Under the pieces are notes generated by a model. The model was not told where the DNA came from, searched no databases, and saw only the letters and a list, made by a program, of their open reading frames with translations. Position numbers and translations under genes: made by a program. From positions 24,479 through 88,478 of the forward strand of contig DASVCR010000025.1 in the NCBI GenBank assembly GCA_036381515.1: a stretch of DNA of 64,000 nucleotides. Reading direction: 5' to 3'. Positions within the stretch are counted from its first letter, which is position 1, and each line of letters begins with the position of its first letter. Positions 7,778 through 16,390 of this stretch are shown here, one piece after another. The stretch is from ZC4RG20 sp036381515. Its GTDB lineage: Bacteria > Pseudomonadota > Gammaproteobacteria > Steroidobacterales > Rariloculaceae.

Positions 7778-9034
7778 TCAGCGGATTCGCCGAATATCCG
7801 CGCCGAGCCGCGACAGCTTGTCCTCGATGCGCTCGTAGCCGCGGTCGATGTGGTAGATCCGATCGATCGTCGTCGTGCCGCGCGCCGCAAGACCGGCGAG
7901 CACGAGCGACGCGGACGCGCGGAGGTCCGTCGCCATGACCGGCGCGCCGGTGAGCCGCTCGACGCCGCGCCAAACCACGGTGTTGCCCTGGATCGACATC
8001 CGCGCGCCCATCCGCTGCAGCTCGAGCGCGTGCTGGAAGCGGTTCTCGAAGATCGTCTCGGTGATCGTGCCCGTGCCCTGCGCGACCGCGTCGAGCGCGC
8101 AGAACTGCGCCTGCATGTCGGTCGGGAAGCCGGGGAACGGCGCCGTCTTCACGTCGACCGCGAGCGGTCGCCGGTCCCGCATGTCGAGCTCGATCCAGTC
8201 GGGCCCCGTCTCGATCGCGGCGCCCGCCTCGCGGAGCTTCTGCAGCACCGCGTCGAGCGCGTCCGGGCACGTGCCGAGCGCGCGGACCCGGCCGGAAGTG
8301 ATCGCGCCGGCGACGAGATACGTCCCGGTCTCGATCCGGTCCGGCATGATCGTGTAGCGGCCGCCGGAGAGCTCGTCGACGCCCTGCACTCGGATCGTCG
8401 CCGTGCCCGCGCCGTCGATGCGCGCGCCGAGGCCGACGAGGAAGTTCGCGAGATCGACGACCTCGGGCTCGCGCGCCGCGTTCTCGATCAGCGTCTCTCC
8501 GCGCGCGAAGACGGCCGCCATCATCAGGTTCTCGGTGCCGGTCACGGTCACGGTGTCGAGCACGAGCCGCGCGCCGGACAGCCGCTTCGCGCGCGCGCGG
8601 ATGTAGCCGTCCTCGATCGAGATCGACGCGCCCATCGCGCGCAGCCCCGCGACGTGCTGGTCCACGGGCCGCGCGCCGATCGCGCAGCCGCCCGGCAGCG
8701 AGACGTCCGCGCGGCCGTAGCGCCCGACGAGCGGGCCGAGCACGAGGATCGACGCCCGCATCGTCTTCACGAGCTCGTACGGCGCGACGTGCTCGGTGAC
8801 CCGCGTCGCGTCGACCTCGAGCCCGGCGCCGTCGTGCTGCGTGACCTCGACGCCCATGCGCTTCAGCAGCTTCACGGTCGTCGTGATGTCGTTCAGGTGA
8901 GGGACGTTCGACAGCACGACCGGGCCGCCGGCGAGCAGCGAGCCCGCGAGAATCGGCAGCGCGGCGTTCTTCGCGCCGGAGATCTGGACGTCACCTTCGA
9001 GCGGGATGCCGCCGCGGACCTCGAGCTTATCCAT
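7778..9034 (-). CDS. murA: MurA, UDP-N-acetylglucosamine 1-carboxyvinyltransferase
   Basis: First committed enzyme of peptidoglycan synthesis; it transfers enolpyruvate from PEP to UDP-GlcNAc in the cytoplasm. Full length at 418 residues with the EPSP-synthase-like double fold. It begins MDKLEVRGGIPLEGDVQISGAKNAALPILA. The catalytic loop Cys is in PGGCAIGARPVDQH, the fosfomycin target. The C-terminal RIYHIDRGYERIEDKLSRLGA is typical. Downstream of ibaG on the same strand, the usual order. The 134-base gap to the convergent protease gene contains no gene I can support. Confidence 0.97.
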   Translation of the reverse strand: MDKLEVRGGIPLEGDVQISGAKNAALPILAGSLLAGGPVVLSNVPHLNDITTTVKLLKRMGVEVTQHDGAGLEVDATRVTEHVAPYELVKTMRASILVLGPLVGRYGRADVSLPGGCAIGARPVDQHVAGLRAMGASISIEDGYIRARAKRLSGARLVLDTVTVTGTENLMMAAVFARGETLIENAAREPEVVDLANFLVGLGARIDGAGTATIRVQGVDELSGGRYTIMPDRIETGTYLVAGAITSGRVRALGTCPDALDAVLQKLREAGAAIETGPDWIELDMRDRRPLAVDVKTAPFPGFPTDMQAQFCALDAVAQGTGTITETIFENRFQHALELQRMGARMSIQGNTVVWRGVERLTGAPVMATDLRASASLVLAGLAARGTTTIDRIYHIDRGYERIEDKLSRLGADIRRIR

Positions 9035-9114
9035 GCCGGCGGGCTCGCGGCGGTCCGCCGCACCGACGTGCGGTGATGCTCGCGTCGATCATCGCAGGCG
9101 GCGACGCGGCGGCC

Positions 9115-9357
9115 TCAGCCGCCTGCGGCACGCCACTCCTCCGGCGTGTAAGTCTTGAGCTGCAGCGCGTGAATCTCGCGGCCGACCCGCTCGCCAAGCG
9201 CGCCGTACACCATCTGGTGGCGTGCGATGCTGCGCTTGCCCTCGAACGCGGGACAGACGACGACCGCCTCGTAGTGCCCCATCCCGTCCGTGCGCACCTC
9301 GGCGCTGCTGCCCGCGAGGTTCTGCTCGATCAGCGACTTGATGTCGTCCGGATGCAT
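9115..9357 (-). CDS. ibaG: IbaG, BolA-family protein
   Basis: An 80-residue BolA/IbaG-family protein, a small class-II KH-like fold that partners with monothiol glutaredoxins in iron-sulfur or redox regulation and acid stress. ATG at 9357 is preferred to a GTG seven codons upstream. Visible core: ALGERVGREIHALQLKTYTPEEW and the family His in FEGKRSIARHQMVYGAL. Next to murA, as in E. coli and Pseudomonas, with an 80-base gap. Confidence 0.92.
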   Translation of the reverse strand: MHPDDIKSLIEQNLAGSSAEVRTDGMGHYEAVVVCPAFEGKRSIARHQMVYGALGERVGREIHALQLKTYTPEEWRAAGG

Positions 9358-9533
9358 TTGTTGCTCACCGATTCCCACGCGATCCGGGACCGAGCCGCTC
9401 GCCGTCGCCGCGAGCCTCGATCCGGGCGCGACTAGTCTAGCTCATGGCGCCGCGGCGTGCGGCAGTCGGCGGCGCTCGCCGGGAATCCGGGTAGAATCGA
9501 GGTCTCGGCCATCACCGGTCGGAGCACCTTCCG

Positions 9534-10100
9534 TTGTATCGACGCATCCTGAACCTGCTCGCGCTCTGCGTGCTCGCGGGAACCGCCGCCGCGACCTGGT
9601 ATTGGAGCCGTCCGCCGGAAGACACGACGGCCGCGATCGGCCCCGCCGCCGAGGAGCCGCCGAGCTACTACCTGAAGGACGCGACCTTGCTCGAGACCAA
9701 CGAGGACGGCCAGGTGCTCTACCAGATCCGCGCGAAGTTCGTCGAGGAGCGGCCGGACGACGGCGCGCTCGTCGCCGACGACGTGCTGCTCGAGTGGCGC
9801 GAATCCGAGGCCGTGCCGTGGCTCGTGAAGGCCGGCCGGGCCGTCCTGTCCGTCGAGCGCCGCCTCGTCGAGCTCGAGCGAGGCGTCGAGCTCGTGCGGG
9901 AGCCGCGCGACGACGGCGACGTCGCGGTCGTGCGCACGGAGCGTCTCGTGGTCGAGCCCGACCGTCACGTCGCGCGCGCCGACGGCGACGTCCGCCTCGA
10001 CGTCGGCGCGAGCACGTTGACCGCCGTCGGTCTCGAGGCGTTTCTGCAAGAAGATCGGCTGGAGCTCGAGAAAGATGTACGTGGCGCCATCCGTCCTTGA
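9534..10100 (+). CDS. lptC: LptC, LPS export inner-membrane/periplasmic linker
   Basis: Bitopic protein that receives LPS from LptB2FG and hands it to LptA. The 188 residues start MYRRILNLLALCVLAGTAAATWYW (TTG start with GGAG about ten bases upstream), a single N-terminal membrane anchor. Then comes a beta-jellyroll with YYLKDATLLETNEDGQVLYQIRA. Its 3' end overlaps lptA by 26 bases. The usual upstream kdsC/kdsD genes are absent; the gene is instead divergent from ibaG-murA across 176 bases. Confidence 0.93.
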   Translation: MYRRILNLLALCVLAGTAAATWYWSRPPEDTTAAIGPAAEEPPSYYLKDATLLETNEDGQVLYQIRAKFVEERPDDGALVADDVLLEWRESEAVPWLVKAGRAVLSVERRLVELERGVELVREPRDDGDVAVVRTERLVVEPDRHVARADGDVRLDVGASTLTAVGLEAFLQEDRLELEKDVRGAIRP

Positions 10101-10719
10101 TCGGGCCGCCCGGCCGCTTCTCGTTCTGTGCGCGTGCCTCGGCGCAGCCGTCGCCGCGTCCCAGGAGGCGGAGCCCGAGGACCTCGTCGTCGAAGCGCCC
10201 GGCGGCGCCCGCTACAACGGCGCGACGGGCCGCATGGAGATGACGCAGCTCAGCATCACGCAGGGCGATCTGTCGATCACGGCCGACCGCGGCTCGGCGC
10301 TCGAGATTCACGACGGCGAGGCCGAGGTCGGCATCGACTACCGGCTCGAAGGCAATGTGCGGCTCGAGAGCGCGCTCGCGCGCATCACCGGTGACGTTGC
10401 CGAGTTCGTCGCGCGCGACGGCCGGCTCGAGCGGTTCGTGCTGTCGGGAGATCCGGCCCGGTTCGAGGACCTCGACGCGGAGCGCTCCGGCCAGGCGTTC
10501 GGCGAGGCCGGGCGCCTGCTGTACGACGCGGCCGCCGGCGTCGTGACCCTCGAGGGCGAGGTGCGCGTCGTCGTCGGCCCGAACGAGTTCCGCGGCTGCG
10601 ACCTCGTCTACGACCTCGGCGCCGAGGAAGTCTCCTCGGGCGAATCCGAGTGCGAGCAGCCGCTGCAGATCATCAGGACGGCCCCGGACGCGAACGGCAA
10701 CGGCCGGCAAGAGCGATGA
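10075..10719 (+). CDS. lptA: LptA, periplasmic LPS bridge protein
   Basis: Forms the head-to-tail periplasmic bridge carrying LPS to LptDE. The 214 residues have a signal peptide (about 1-30, hydrophobic core LLVLCACLGAAVAAS) and the OstA-like beta-jellyroll with repeated strands (LEIHDGEAEVGIDYRLEGNV, ALARITGDVAEFV). The start lies inside lptC and the stop overlaps the lptB start by ATGA, so translation is likely coupled across all three genes. Confidence 0.93.
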   Translation: MYVAPSVLDRAARPLLVLCACLGAAVAASQEAEPEDLVVEAPGGARYNGATGRMEMTQLSITQGDLSITADRGSALEIHDGEAEVGIDYRLEGNVRLESALARITGDVAEFVARDGRLERFVLSGDPARFEDLDAERSGQAFGEAGRLLYDAAAGVVTLEGEVRVVVGPNEFRGCDLVYDLGAEEVSSGESECEQPLQIIRTAPDANGNGRQER

Positions 10720-11441
10720 GCAAGCTCGAGGCGGTAGGGATCGCGAAGCGTTATCGGTCGCGGCAGGTCGTCAACGATCTTTCCCTGACGATCGAGAGCG
10801 GCGACGTCGTCGGCCTGCTCGGGCCGAACGGCGCAGGGAAGACGACGGCGTTCTACATGATCGTCGGCCTCGTCTCGTGCGACCGCGGCAAGATCGTGCT
10901 GAACGGGCAGGACGTGACGAGGCTCCCGGTGCACCGCCGGGCACGCCTCGGACTAGGTTATCTGCCCCAGGAGGCGTCGGTTTTCCGCAAGCTGACGGTG
11001 GCCGATAATATTCGGGCGATCCTGCAGGTGCGTAAGGATCTCGACCGGGCGGCTCGGCAGACTCTTCTGGAGGAGCTCATGGAAGAGCTGCACATCAGCC
11101 ACGTTCGGGACAGCCTCGGCGTCAGCCTTTCAGGCGGCGAGCGCCGGCGCGTCGAAATTGCGCGCGCGCTTGCAGCGGAACCCAAGTTCATCCTGCTCGA
11201 CGAGCCGTTTGCCGGCGTCGATCCGATATCGGTGCTCGACATTCAACGAATCATCAGGCACTTGAGCCAACGCGGAATTGGCGTATTGATAACGGATCAC
11301 AATGTTAGGGAGACACTTGGAATCTGCGGCTATGCTTATATCCTGAACAACGGGGAGCTGATGGCGCGCGGAACGCCGGATGAGATTCTGTCCAACCCCC
11401 GAGTGCGCGAAGTTTACCTCGGAGAAGCCTTTTCGCTTTAA
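10716..11441 (+). CDS. lptB: LptB, LPS export ABC ATPase
   Basis: Cytoplasmic ATPase of the LptB2FG extractor. The 241 residues have Walker A GPNGAGKTTAF, Q-loop region LGYLPQEASVFRKLTV, signature LSGGERRRVEIARAL, Walker B FILLDEPFAGVDP and switch His in LITDHNVRET. ATG 10716 overlaps the lptA stop; a longer upstream reading is a shadow. LptF/LptG are not in the window. rpoN follows after nine bases, the classic lptB-rpoN junction. Confidence 0.97.
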   Translation: MSKLEAVGIAKRYRSRQVVNDLSLTIESGDVVGLLGPNGAGKTTAFYMIVGLVSCDRGKIVLNGQDVTRLPVHRRARLGLGYLPQEASVFRKLTVADNIRAILQVRKDLDRAARQTLLEELMEELHISHVRDSLGVSLSGGERRRVEIARALAAEPKFILLDEPFAGVDPISVLDIQRIIRHLSQRGIGVLITDHNVRETLGICGYAYILNNGELMARGTPDEILSNPRVREVYLGEAFSL

Positions 11442-11450
11442 GTCGAACCC

Positions 11451-12902
11451 ATGCTGAAACCGTCGCTTCAACTGAGACTGAGCCAGCAGCTCACGATGAC
11501 GCCGCAGCTGCAGCAGGCGATCCGTCTGCTGCAGCTTCCGGTGATGGAGCTGCAGGCGCAGATCCAGGAAGCGCTCGACCAGAACGTGATGCTCGAGATC
11601 GACGAGGCGGCGACCGCCGAGGCGGAAGCGGCGACGCCGCTCGACGGCGAGACCGTCGACGTCTCCGAGCTCGATTCAGGCGGCGACGATCCCGCCGATG
11701 ACTACGTCGAGGCGACGGTCTCCGAATCGGAATGGGAGGACGTTCAGCGCACGGGTCCTTCCGAAGCGCCGCGCAGCAACGAGCCTCGGCAGACCTTCGA
11801 ATACGCGGATCGCTCGAACGAGACGCTCGGCGATCACCTGCTGTGGCAGCTCGAGCTCGAGCGGCTCGACGACCGGGAGCGTGCGATCGGCGAGGCGATC
11901 ATCGACGCGATCAACGACGACGGCTATTTGATGGACGATCTCGAGACGATCCGCGAGACGCTCGCACCCGACGTCATCGCGTCCGTCGAGGAGATCGAAG
12001 CCGTCCTCGCGAAGATCCAGCGGTTCGACCCGGTCGGCTGCGGCGCGCGATCGGTCAGCGAATGCGTGCTGCTGCAGCTCGAGCAGCTCGACCCGTCGAC
12101 GCCGGGGCTCGAGCTCGCGCGTGCGATCACCGCGGAGCACCTCGAGCTCGTCGCCGAGCATCAGTACGGCGCGCTGAAGCGGCTGTTGAAGGCCTCCGAC
12201 GGCGAGCTCGAAGCCGCCCTCGCGCTCGTGCGCTCGTGTCATCCGCGCCCCGGAGCGTCCGTGCACGCGCCGGCCGCAGAGTACGTCGTGCCGGACGTCT
12301 TCGTGCGCCGCAGCGACGGACACTGGGTCGTCGAGCTGAACGGCTCGATCGCGCCGCAGCTTCGCGTGAATCAGGTGTACGCGAGCTCGCTCGGCCGCGG
12401 CGACGAATACGACGTGCTGCGCACGCTGCTGCAGGAGGCACGCTGGCTGATTCGCAGCCTCGAGATCCGCAACGAGACGCTGCTCAAGGTCGCGATGACG
12501 ATCGTGCAGCGGCAGACCGAGTTCCTCGAGAAGGGCGAGGAGTACATGCGGCCGATGGTGCTGCGCGACGTCGCCGAGGCGATCCAGATGCACGAGTCGA
12601 CGGTCTCGCGTGTAACGACCGGCAAGTACATGCACACGCCGCGCGGCGTGTTCGAGTTCCGCTATTTCTTCTCGAGCCACCTTTCGAGCGAGGACGGCGA
12701 GCAGTCGTCGACCGCCGTCCGCGCGAAGATCCGCAAGCTCGTCGCCGCGGAAGATCCCGAAAAGCCCCTCAGCGATAACCAGATCGCACGGATTCTGTCC
12801 AATGAAGGGATCAAGGTCGCTCGGCGAACCATCGCGAAATACCGCGAAGCGCTGAACATTCCGTCGTCGAGCGACCGTAAGCGGAGTAAGCTCGCAGGTT
12901 GA
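11451..12902 (+). CDS. rpoN: RNA polymerase sigma-54 factor
   Basis: Alternative sigma factor requiring enhancer-binding ATPases; recognises -24/-12 promoters. 483 residues: Gln-rich region I (LSQQLTMTPQLQQAIRLLQL), acidic region II (about 45-120), core-binding domain, the HTH (MRPMVLRDVAEAIQMHESTV, with SRVTTGKYMHTPRG following) and the C-terminal RpoN box ARRTIAKYREALNI. Follows lptB closely. hpf comes next, but ptsN is missing from this locus. Confidence 0.98.
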   Translation: MLKPSLQLRLSQQLTMTPQLQQAIRLLQLPVMELQAQIQEALDQNVMLEIDEAATAEAEAATPLDGETVDVSELDSGGDDPADDYVEATVSESEWEDVQRTGPSEAPRSNEPRQTFEYADRSNETLGDHLLWQLELERLDDRERAIGEAIIDAINDDGYLMDDLETIRETLAPDVIASVEEIEAVLAKIQRFDPVGCGARSVSECVLLQLEQLDPSTPGLELARAITAEHLELVAEHQYGALKRLLKASDGELEAALALVRSCHPRPGASVHAPAAEYVVPDVFVRRSDGHWVVELNGSIAPQLRVNQVYASSLGRGDEYDVLRTLLQEARWLIRSLEIRNETLLKVAMTIVQRQTEFLEKGEEYMRPMVLRDVAEAIQMHESTVSRVTTGKYMHTPRGVFEFRYFFSSHLSSEDGEQSSTAVRAKIRKLVAAEDPEKPLSDNQIARILSNEGIKVARRTIAKYREALNIPSSSDRKRSKLAG

Positions 12903-12989
12903 TCCTGCGGCCTCGCAGCGGCGGGTGATCGCCGGGGGACACTCCTCGGCGTGCCCCGCGCTCGAAACACGAACGACAAGGAGCGATCC

Positions 12990-13310
12990 ATGGATCTGAC
13001 GGTTACCGGTCATCACGTCGAGATCACGAACGCGCTGCGCGACTACGTCGCGACGAGATTCGAAAAGCTCGAGCGGCACTTCGACCACATGACGGCCATC
13101 GACTGCGTCTTGACCGTCGAGAAGCTCATCCACAAGGCGGAGGCGACGGTCCGCGCGGGCGGCGGTGCCACGATCCATGCCGAGGCGACGGACGGCGACA
13201 TGTACGCCGCGATCGACAACCTGGCCGACAAGCTCGACCGGCAAATCACGAAGCACAAGGAGAAGCTCACGGATCACCGCGCGCGGGACGTGGAGAAGCG
13301 CTTCGGCTGA
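12990..13310 (+). CDS. hpf: Ribosome hibernation-promoting factor, short form
   Basis: Binds the 30S decoding region to stabilise inactive ribosomes in stationary phase. The 106 residues begin MDLTVTGHHVEITNALRDYV with the S30AE fold; RNA-binding basic residues lie at QITKHKEKLTDHRARD. ATG 12990 is chosen because AAGGAG precedes it by seven bases; the 13 extra upstream residues lack conservation. Position after rpoN is conserved. A second S30AE-type protein is at 15664. Confidence 0.95.
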   Translation: MDLTVTGHHVEITNALRDYVATRFEKLERHFDHMTAIDCVLTVEKLIHKAEATVRAGGGATIHAEATDGDMYAAIDNLADKLDRQITKHKEKLTDHRARDVEKRFG

Positions 13311-13343
13311 CCACACGGCCGCGTTGAGCACGAGGCGGCAGGG

Positions 13344-14201
13344 ATGAGGCTCGTCATCATCAGCGGTCTTTCCGGCTCCGGCAAGAGCGTTGCGTTGCAT
13401 CTGCTCGAGGACCTCGGTTTCTACTGCATCGACAACATCCCGGTCGGCCTGCTGCGCTCGTTCGTCGACGACATCCTGCTCGACAACGACGGCTCGTACA
13501 GTAACGTCGGCGTCGGCCTCGACGCGCGCAACCGCCCGTCCGACATCGAGCAGCTTCCGGCGCTCGCGAAGAAGCTGCGGGCCGATGGCGTACAATGCGA
13601 AATCATCTTCCTGCAGGCGTCGGACGACGTGCTGCTGTCCCGCTTCAGCGAAACGCGCCGGAGGCATCCGCTATCGAACGAGAACGTCAGCCTGCGCGAG
13701 GCGATCGCGAAGGAACGCGTCCTGCTCGGCCCGATCATCGACGCCGCGGACCTCATCGTCGACACGACCGGGACGACCGCGTACGCGCTGCGCGAGCGCA
13801 TTCGCGACCGCATCGGGCAGAAGCGGCCGAGCACGATGTCGATCCTGATCGAGTCGTTCGGCTACAAGCACGGGCTGCCTCCCGACGCGGACTTCGTCTT
13901 CGACGTGCGCTGCCTGCCGAACCCGTACTGGGAGACGCAGCTGCGGCCGCTGAACGGCAAGGACGCCGAGGTCATCGCTTTCCTCGATGCGCAGCCGCTC
14001 GTGCAGGAGATGGTGCGCGACATCGCGAGCTTCCTCGAGCACTGGATCCCTCGCTATCAGGATTTCCAACGCTCCTACCTGACGGTCGCGATCGGCTGCA
14101 CCGGCGGTCAGCACCGGTCGGTGTACGTGGCCGAGGCGGTCGCGAAGCTACTCAGGGCCTCGCACGCGTCGATTCAGACTCGGCATCACGAGCTGCCCTG
14201 A
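13344..14201 (+). CDS. rapZ: RapZ, RNase adapter / nucleotide-binding protein
   Basis: P-loop protein; in enteric bacteria it directs RNase E to the sRNA GlmZ and so controls glucosamine-6-phosphate synthase. The 285 residues have Walker A GLSGSGKSVALH at the N-terminus, then ETRRRHPLS and the C-terminal RNA-binding half (SFGYKHGLPPDADFVFDVRC, GCTGGQHRSVYVAEAV). Full family length. It usually follows ptsN; here it follows hpf directly after 33 bases. Confidence 0.95.
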   Translation: MRLVIISGLSGSGKSVALHLLEDLGFYCIDNIPVGLLRSFVDDILLDNDGSYSNVGVGLDARNRPSDIEQLPALAKKLRADGVQCEIIFLQASDDVLLSRFSETRRRHPLSNENVSLREAIAKERVLLGPIIDAADLIVDTTGTTAYALRERIRDRIGQKRPSTMSILIESFGYKHGLPPDADFVFDVRCLPNPYWETQLRPLNGKDAEVIAFLDAQPLVQEMVRDIASFLEHWIPRYQDFQRSYLTVAIGCTGGQHRSVYVAEAVAKLLRASHASIQTRHHELP

Positions 14202-14253
14202 GCGGCCGGGCCTCGGCGATGAGCTCGGTACCCACGACGACGGGACGCCCCGC

Positions 14254-15618
14254 GTGCACGACCAGACGGCCGTAAGCGAAGAGGCTCAGCCGACCGCGCT
14301 CGAGGCGCTGCGCGACGCGCTCGAGAGCGGCGGGCTGCGCCGCGTGCGCGGCATGCTGAACGCGCTGAACCCCGCCGAGATCGCGGATCTGCTCGAATCG
14401 TTGCCGACGCCGCAGCGGCTCATCGTCTGGAACCTCGTCGACGTCGACGACGAGGGCGACGTGCTCGTCGAGGTGAACGAGGAGGTCCGCGAGACGCTGA
14501 TGCGCGAGATGGACAGCGAGCGCATCGTCGCCGCCGCTGCCCACCTCGATCTCGACGACCTCGCCGACCTGATCGCCGAGCTGCCGGAAGCGGTCAAGCA
14601 GCAGATCGTCCGCTCGCTCGATTCGACCGACCGCCTGCGCCTGCAGTCCGTGCTCGCGTACGGCGAGGACACGGCCGGCGGCCTGATGAATCCGGACACG
14701 GTGTCGGTGCGCGCGGACGTCACGGTCGAGGTCGTGCTGCGGTACCTGCGCATGCGCGGCGGCGTGCCCCGCGGCACGGACGCGCTCTTCGTCGTCGACC
14801 GCGCGGGCGTCTTCCTCGGCGCGCTGTATCTCGCGAAGCTCCTGATCGCCGATCCCGAGCAGCCGGTCGCCGAGCTCATGGACACCGACGTGCCGACGAT
14901 CGACGCGCACCTGCCCGCGGCCGAGGTCGCGAGGGTGTTCGAGAACTTCGATCTCGTATCCGCCGCGGTGACGGCGGAGAACGGTCAGCTGCTCGGCCGC
15001 ATCACGGTCGACGACGTCCTCGACGTGATCCGCGAGGAGGCCGGCCGCTCGGTGCTGAACATGGCCGGCCTCGACCAGGAGAACGACATGTTCGCGCCGG
15101 TCGCGCGCAGCGCCGCGCGCCGCGCGATGTGGCTCGGCGTCAACGTCGGCACGGCGTTCCTCGCGGCATGGGTCGCGGGTCTCTACGAAGCGACGCTCGA
15201 CGCGGTCGTGATGCTCGCGGTGCTGATGCCGATCGTGCCCAGCATGGGCGGCGTCGCCGGCACGCAGACGATGGTGCTGATCATCCGCGCGCTCGCGCTC
15301 GGGCAGATCGACCCGGCGAACGGGCGCTGGCTGCTGCGGCGGGAGCTCGGCGTCGCGCTGCTGAACGGCGCCGGCTGGGCGCTGCTCGTCGGGTTTCTCG
15401 CGAGCGTCTGGTTCGACACGTGGATGATCGGGGTCGTCATCGCGCTCGCGCTCGTGATCAATCTCCTCGCGGGCGCGGCGGCGGGGTTCGGCATCCCGCT
15501 GCTGCTGCGGGCGCTCGGGATCGACCCCGCGATCGCGGGCGGCGTCGTGCTGATCATGGTCACGGACGTCGTCGGACTCGTCGCGTTTCTCGGGATCGGC
15601 TCCTGGCTGCTGCTGTGA
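14254..15618 (+). CDS. mgtE: MgtE-type magnesium channel/transporter
   Basis: Homodimeric Mg2+ channel in the inner membrane, gated by cytosolic Mg2+. The 454 residues show the MgtE_N superhelical domain (about 10-125: ALNPAEIADLLESLP, DLDDLADLIAELPE), paired CBS domains (about 130-255), and five transmembrane helices in the last 180 residues with NVGTAFLAAWVAGLYE and the pore region MPIVPSMGGVAGTQT. GTG start at 14254. The gap to rapZ is 52 bases. No Mg2+ leader structure was recognised upstream. Confidence 0.94.
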   Translation: MHDQTAVSEEAQPTALEALRDALESGGLRRVRGMLNALNPAEIADLLESLPTPQRLIVWNLVDVDDEGDVLVEVNEEVRETLMREMDSERIVAAAAHLDLDDLADLIAELPEAVKQQIVRSLDSTDRLRLQSVLAYGEDTAGGLMNPDTVSVRADVTVEVVLRYLRMRGGVPRGTDALFVVDRAGVFLGALYLAKLLIADPEQPVAELMDTDVPTIDAHLPAAEVARVFENFDLVSAAVTAENGQLLGRITVDDVLDVIREEAGRSVLNMAGLDQENDMFAPVARSAARRAMWLGVNVGTAFLAAWVAGLYEATLDAVVMLAVLMPIVPSMGGVAGTQTMVLIIRALALGQIDPANGRWLLRRELGVALLNGAGWALLVGFLASVWFDTWMIGVVIALALVINLLAGAAAGFGIPLLLRALGIDPAIAGGVVLIMVTDVVGLVAFLGIGSWLLL

Positions 15619-15663
15619 GCGTCGCCCCGACGGCGCCGCCCGTTAGCGGGTAGTACGGATGGC

Positions 15664-16257
15664 ATGCCGGCATCCGTGAATCGGATGATTGGTATCGATA
15701 TGCAGGTGCCGCTCGAGGTCTACTTTCACAACGTCGACCGCTCCGAGGCCGTCGAGGCCGAGGCGCGCGCCCGGGTCGACGAGCTCGAGCGCTTCGCGCC
15801 CGAGATCATCAGCTGCCGCGTCACGATCGAAGCGCCGCATCGCCACAGCCGGAAGGGAGAGGTGTATCGCGTCGCGGTCTACGTCCGCGTGCCGGGTGCC
15901 GAGATCTTCGCGGGGCGCGAGGAGCCCGACAATCCGGCGCACGAGGACGTGTACGTGGCGATGCGCCACGCGTTCGACGCCGCGCGCCGCCAGCTGCAGG
16001 ACCGGGTGCGGCTCGACCGCGGCAAGGTGAAGGTTCACGAGGGGCCGCCGCGCGGGACGATCTCCGAGCTGCACCCGGAGAAGAGCTACGGGCGCATCGC
16101 GACGCCGGACGGGCGCGATATCTATTTCCACCGCAACAGCGTCGTCGACGCGGACTTCGACGACCTCGCGGTCGGCGACGAGGTCTGGTTCAGCGAGGAA
16201 GAAGGCGACGAAGGGCCGCAGGCGAGCACCGTCCACGTCGTCGGCAAGCAGCCTTGA
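15664..16257 (+). CDS. Ribosome-hibernation-like (S30AE) domain fused to a cold-shock domain
   Basis: A 197-residue two-domain protein. Residues about 13-115 resemble the S30AE/HPF fold (VPLEVYFHNVDRSEAVEAEA, EDVYVAMRHAFDAARRQLQD). Residues about 130-195 are a cold-shock OB-fold: GTISELHPEKSYGRIATPDG, with degenerate RNP1 SYGRI, and RNP2-like DIYFHRNSVV, ending DEGPQASTVHVVG. Both halves are RNA or ribosome binding in their families, so a translational stress role is inferred. Separate from and additional to hpf at 12990. Starts at 15664 or the internal ATG at 15685 are possible. The 133-base gap downstream contains only a short GC hairpin near 16328-16352. Confidence 0.82.
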   Translation: MPASVNRMIGIDMQVPLEVYFHNVDRSEAVEAEARARVDELERFAPEIISCRVTIEAPHRHSRKGEVYRVAVYVRVPGAEIFAGREEPDNPAHEDVYVAMRHAFDAARRQLQDRVRLDRGKVKVHEGPPRGTISELHPEKSYGRIATPDGRDIYFHRNSVVDADFDDLAVGDEVWFSEEEGDEGPQASTVHVVGKQP

Positions 16258-16390
16258 GGTCCGTTCGGCCCGGCCGCCGAGCGCTACGTCGTCGTCGATG
16301 AAGGGAGCCGGGCAGCCACACCGAGCACGAACGGGGCCTCGCAGCCCGTTCGGCAGCGGCCGCGCGTCCTTCCCCGCACCGAGCGGCGCG

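Noticed and set aside
7612..7890. Minus-strand frame past the 3' end of murA, as a possible hisG or gene remnant
   Set aside because: Overlaps murA in another frame and shows no family motif.
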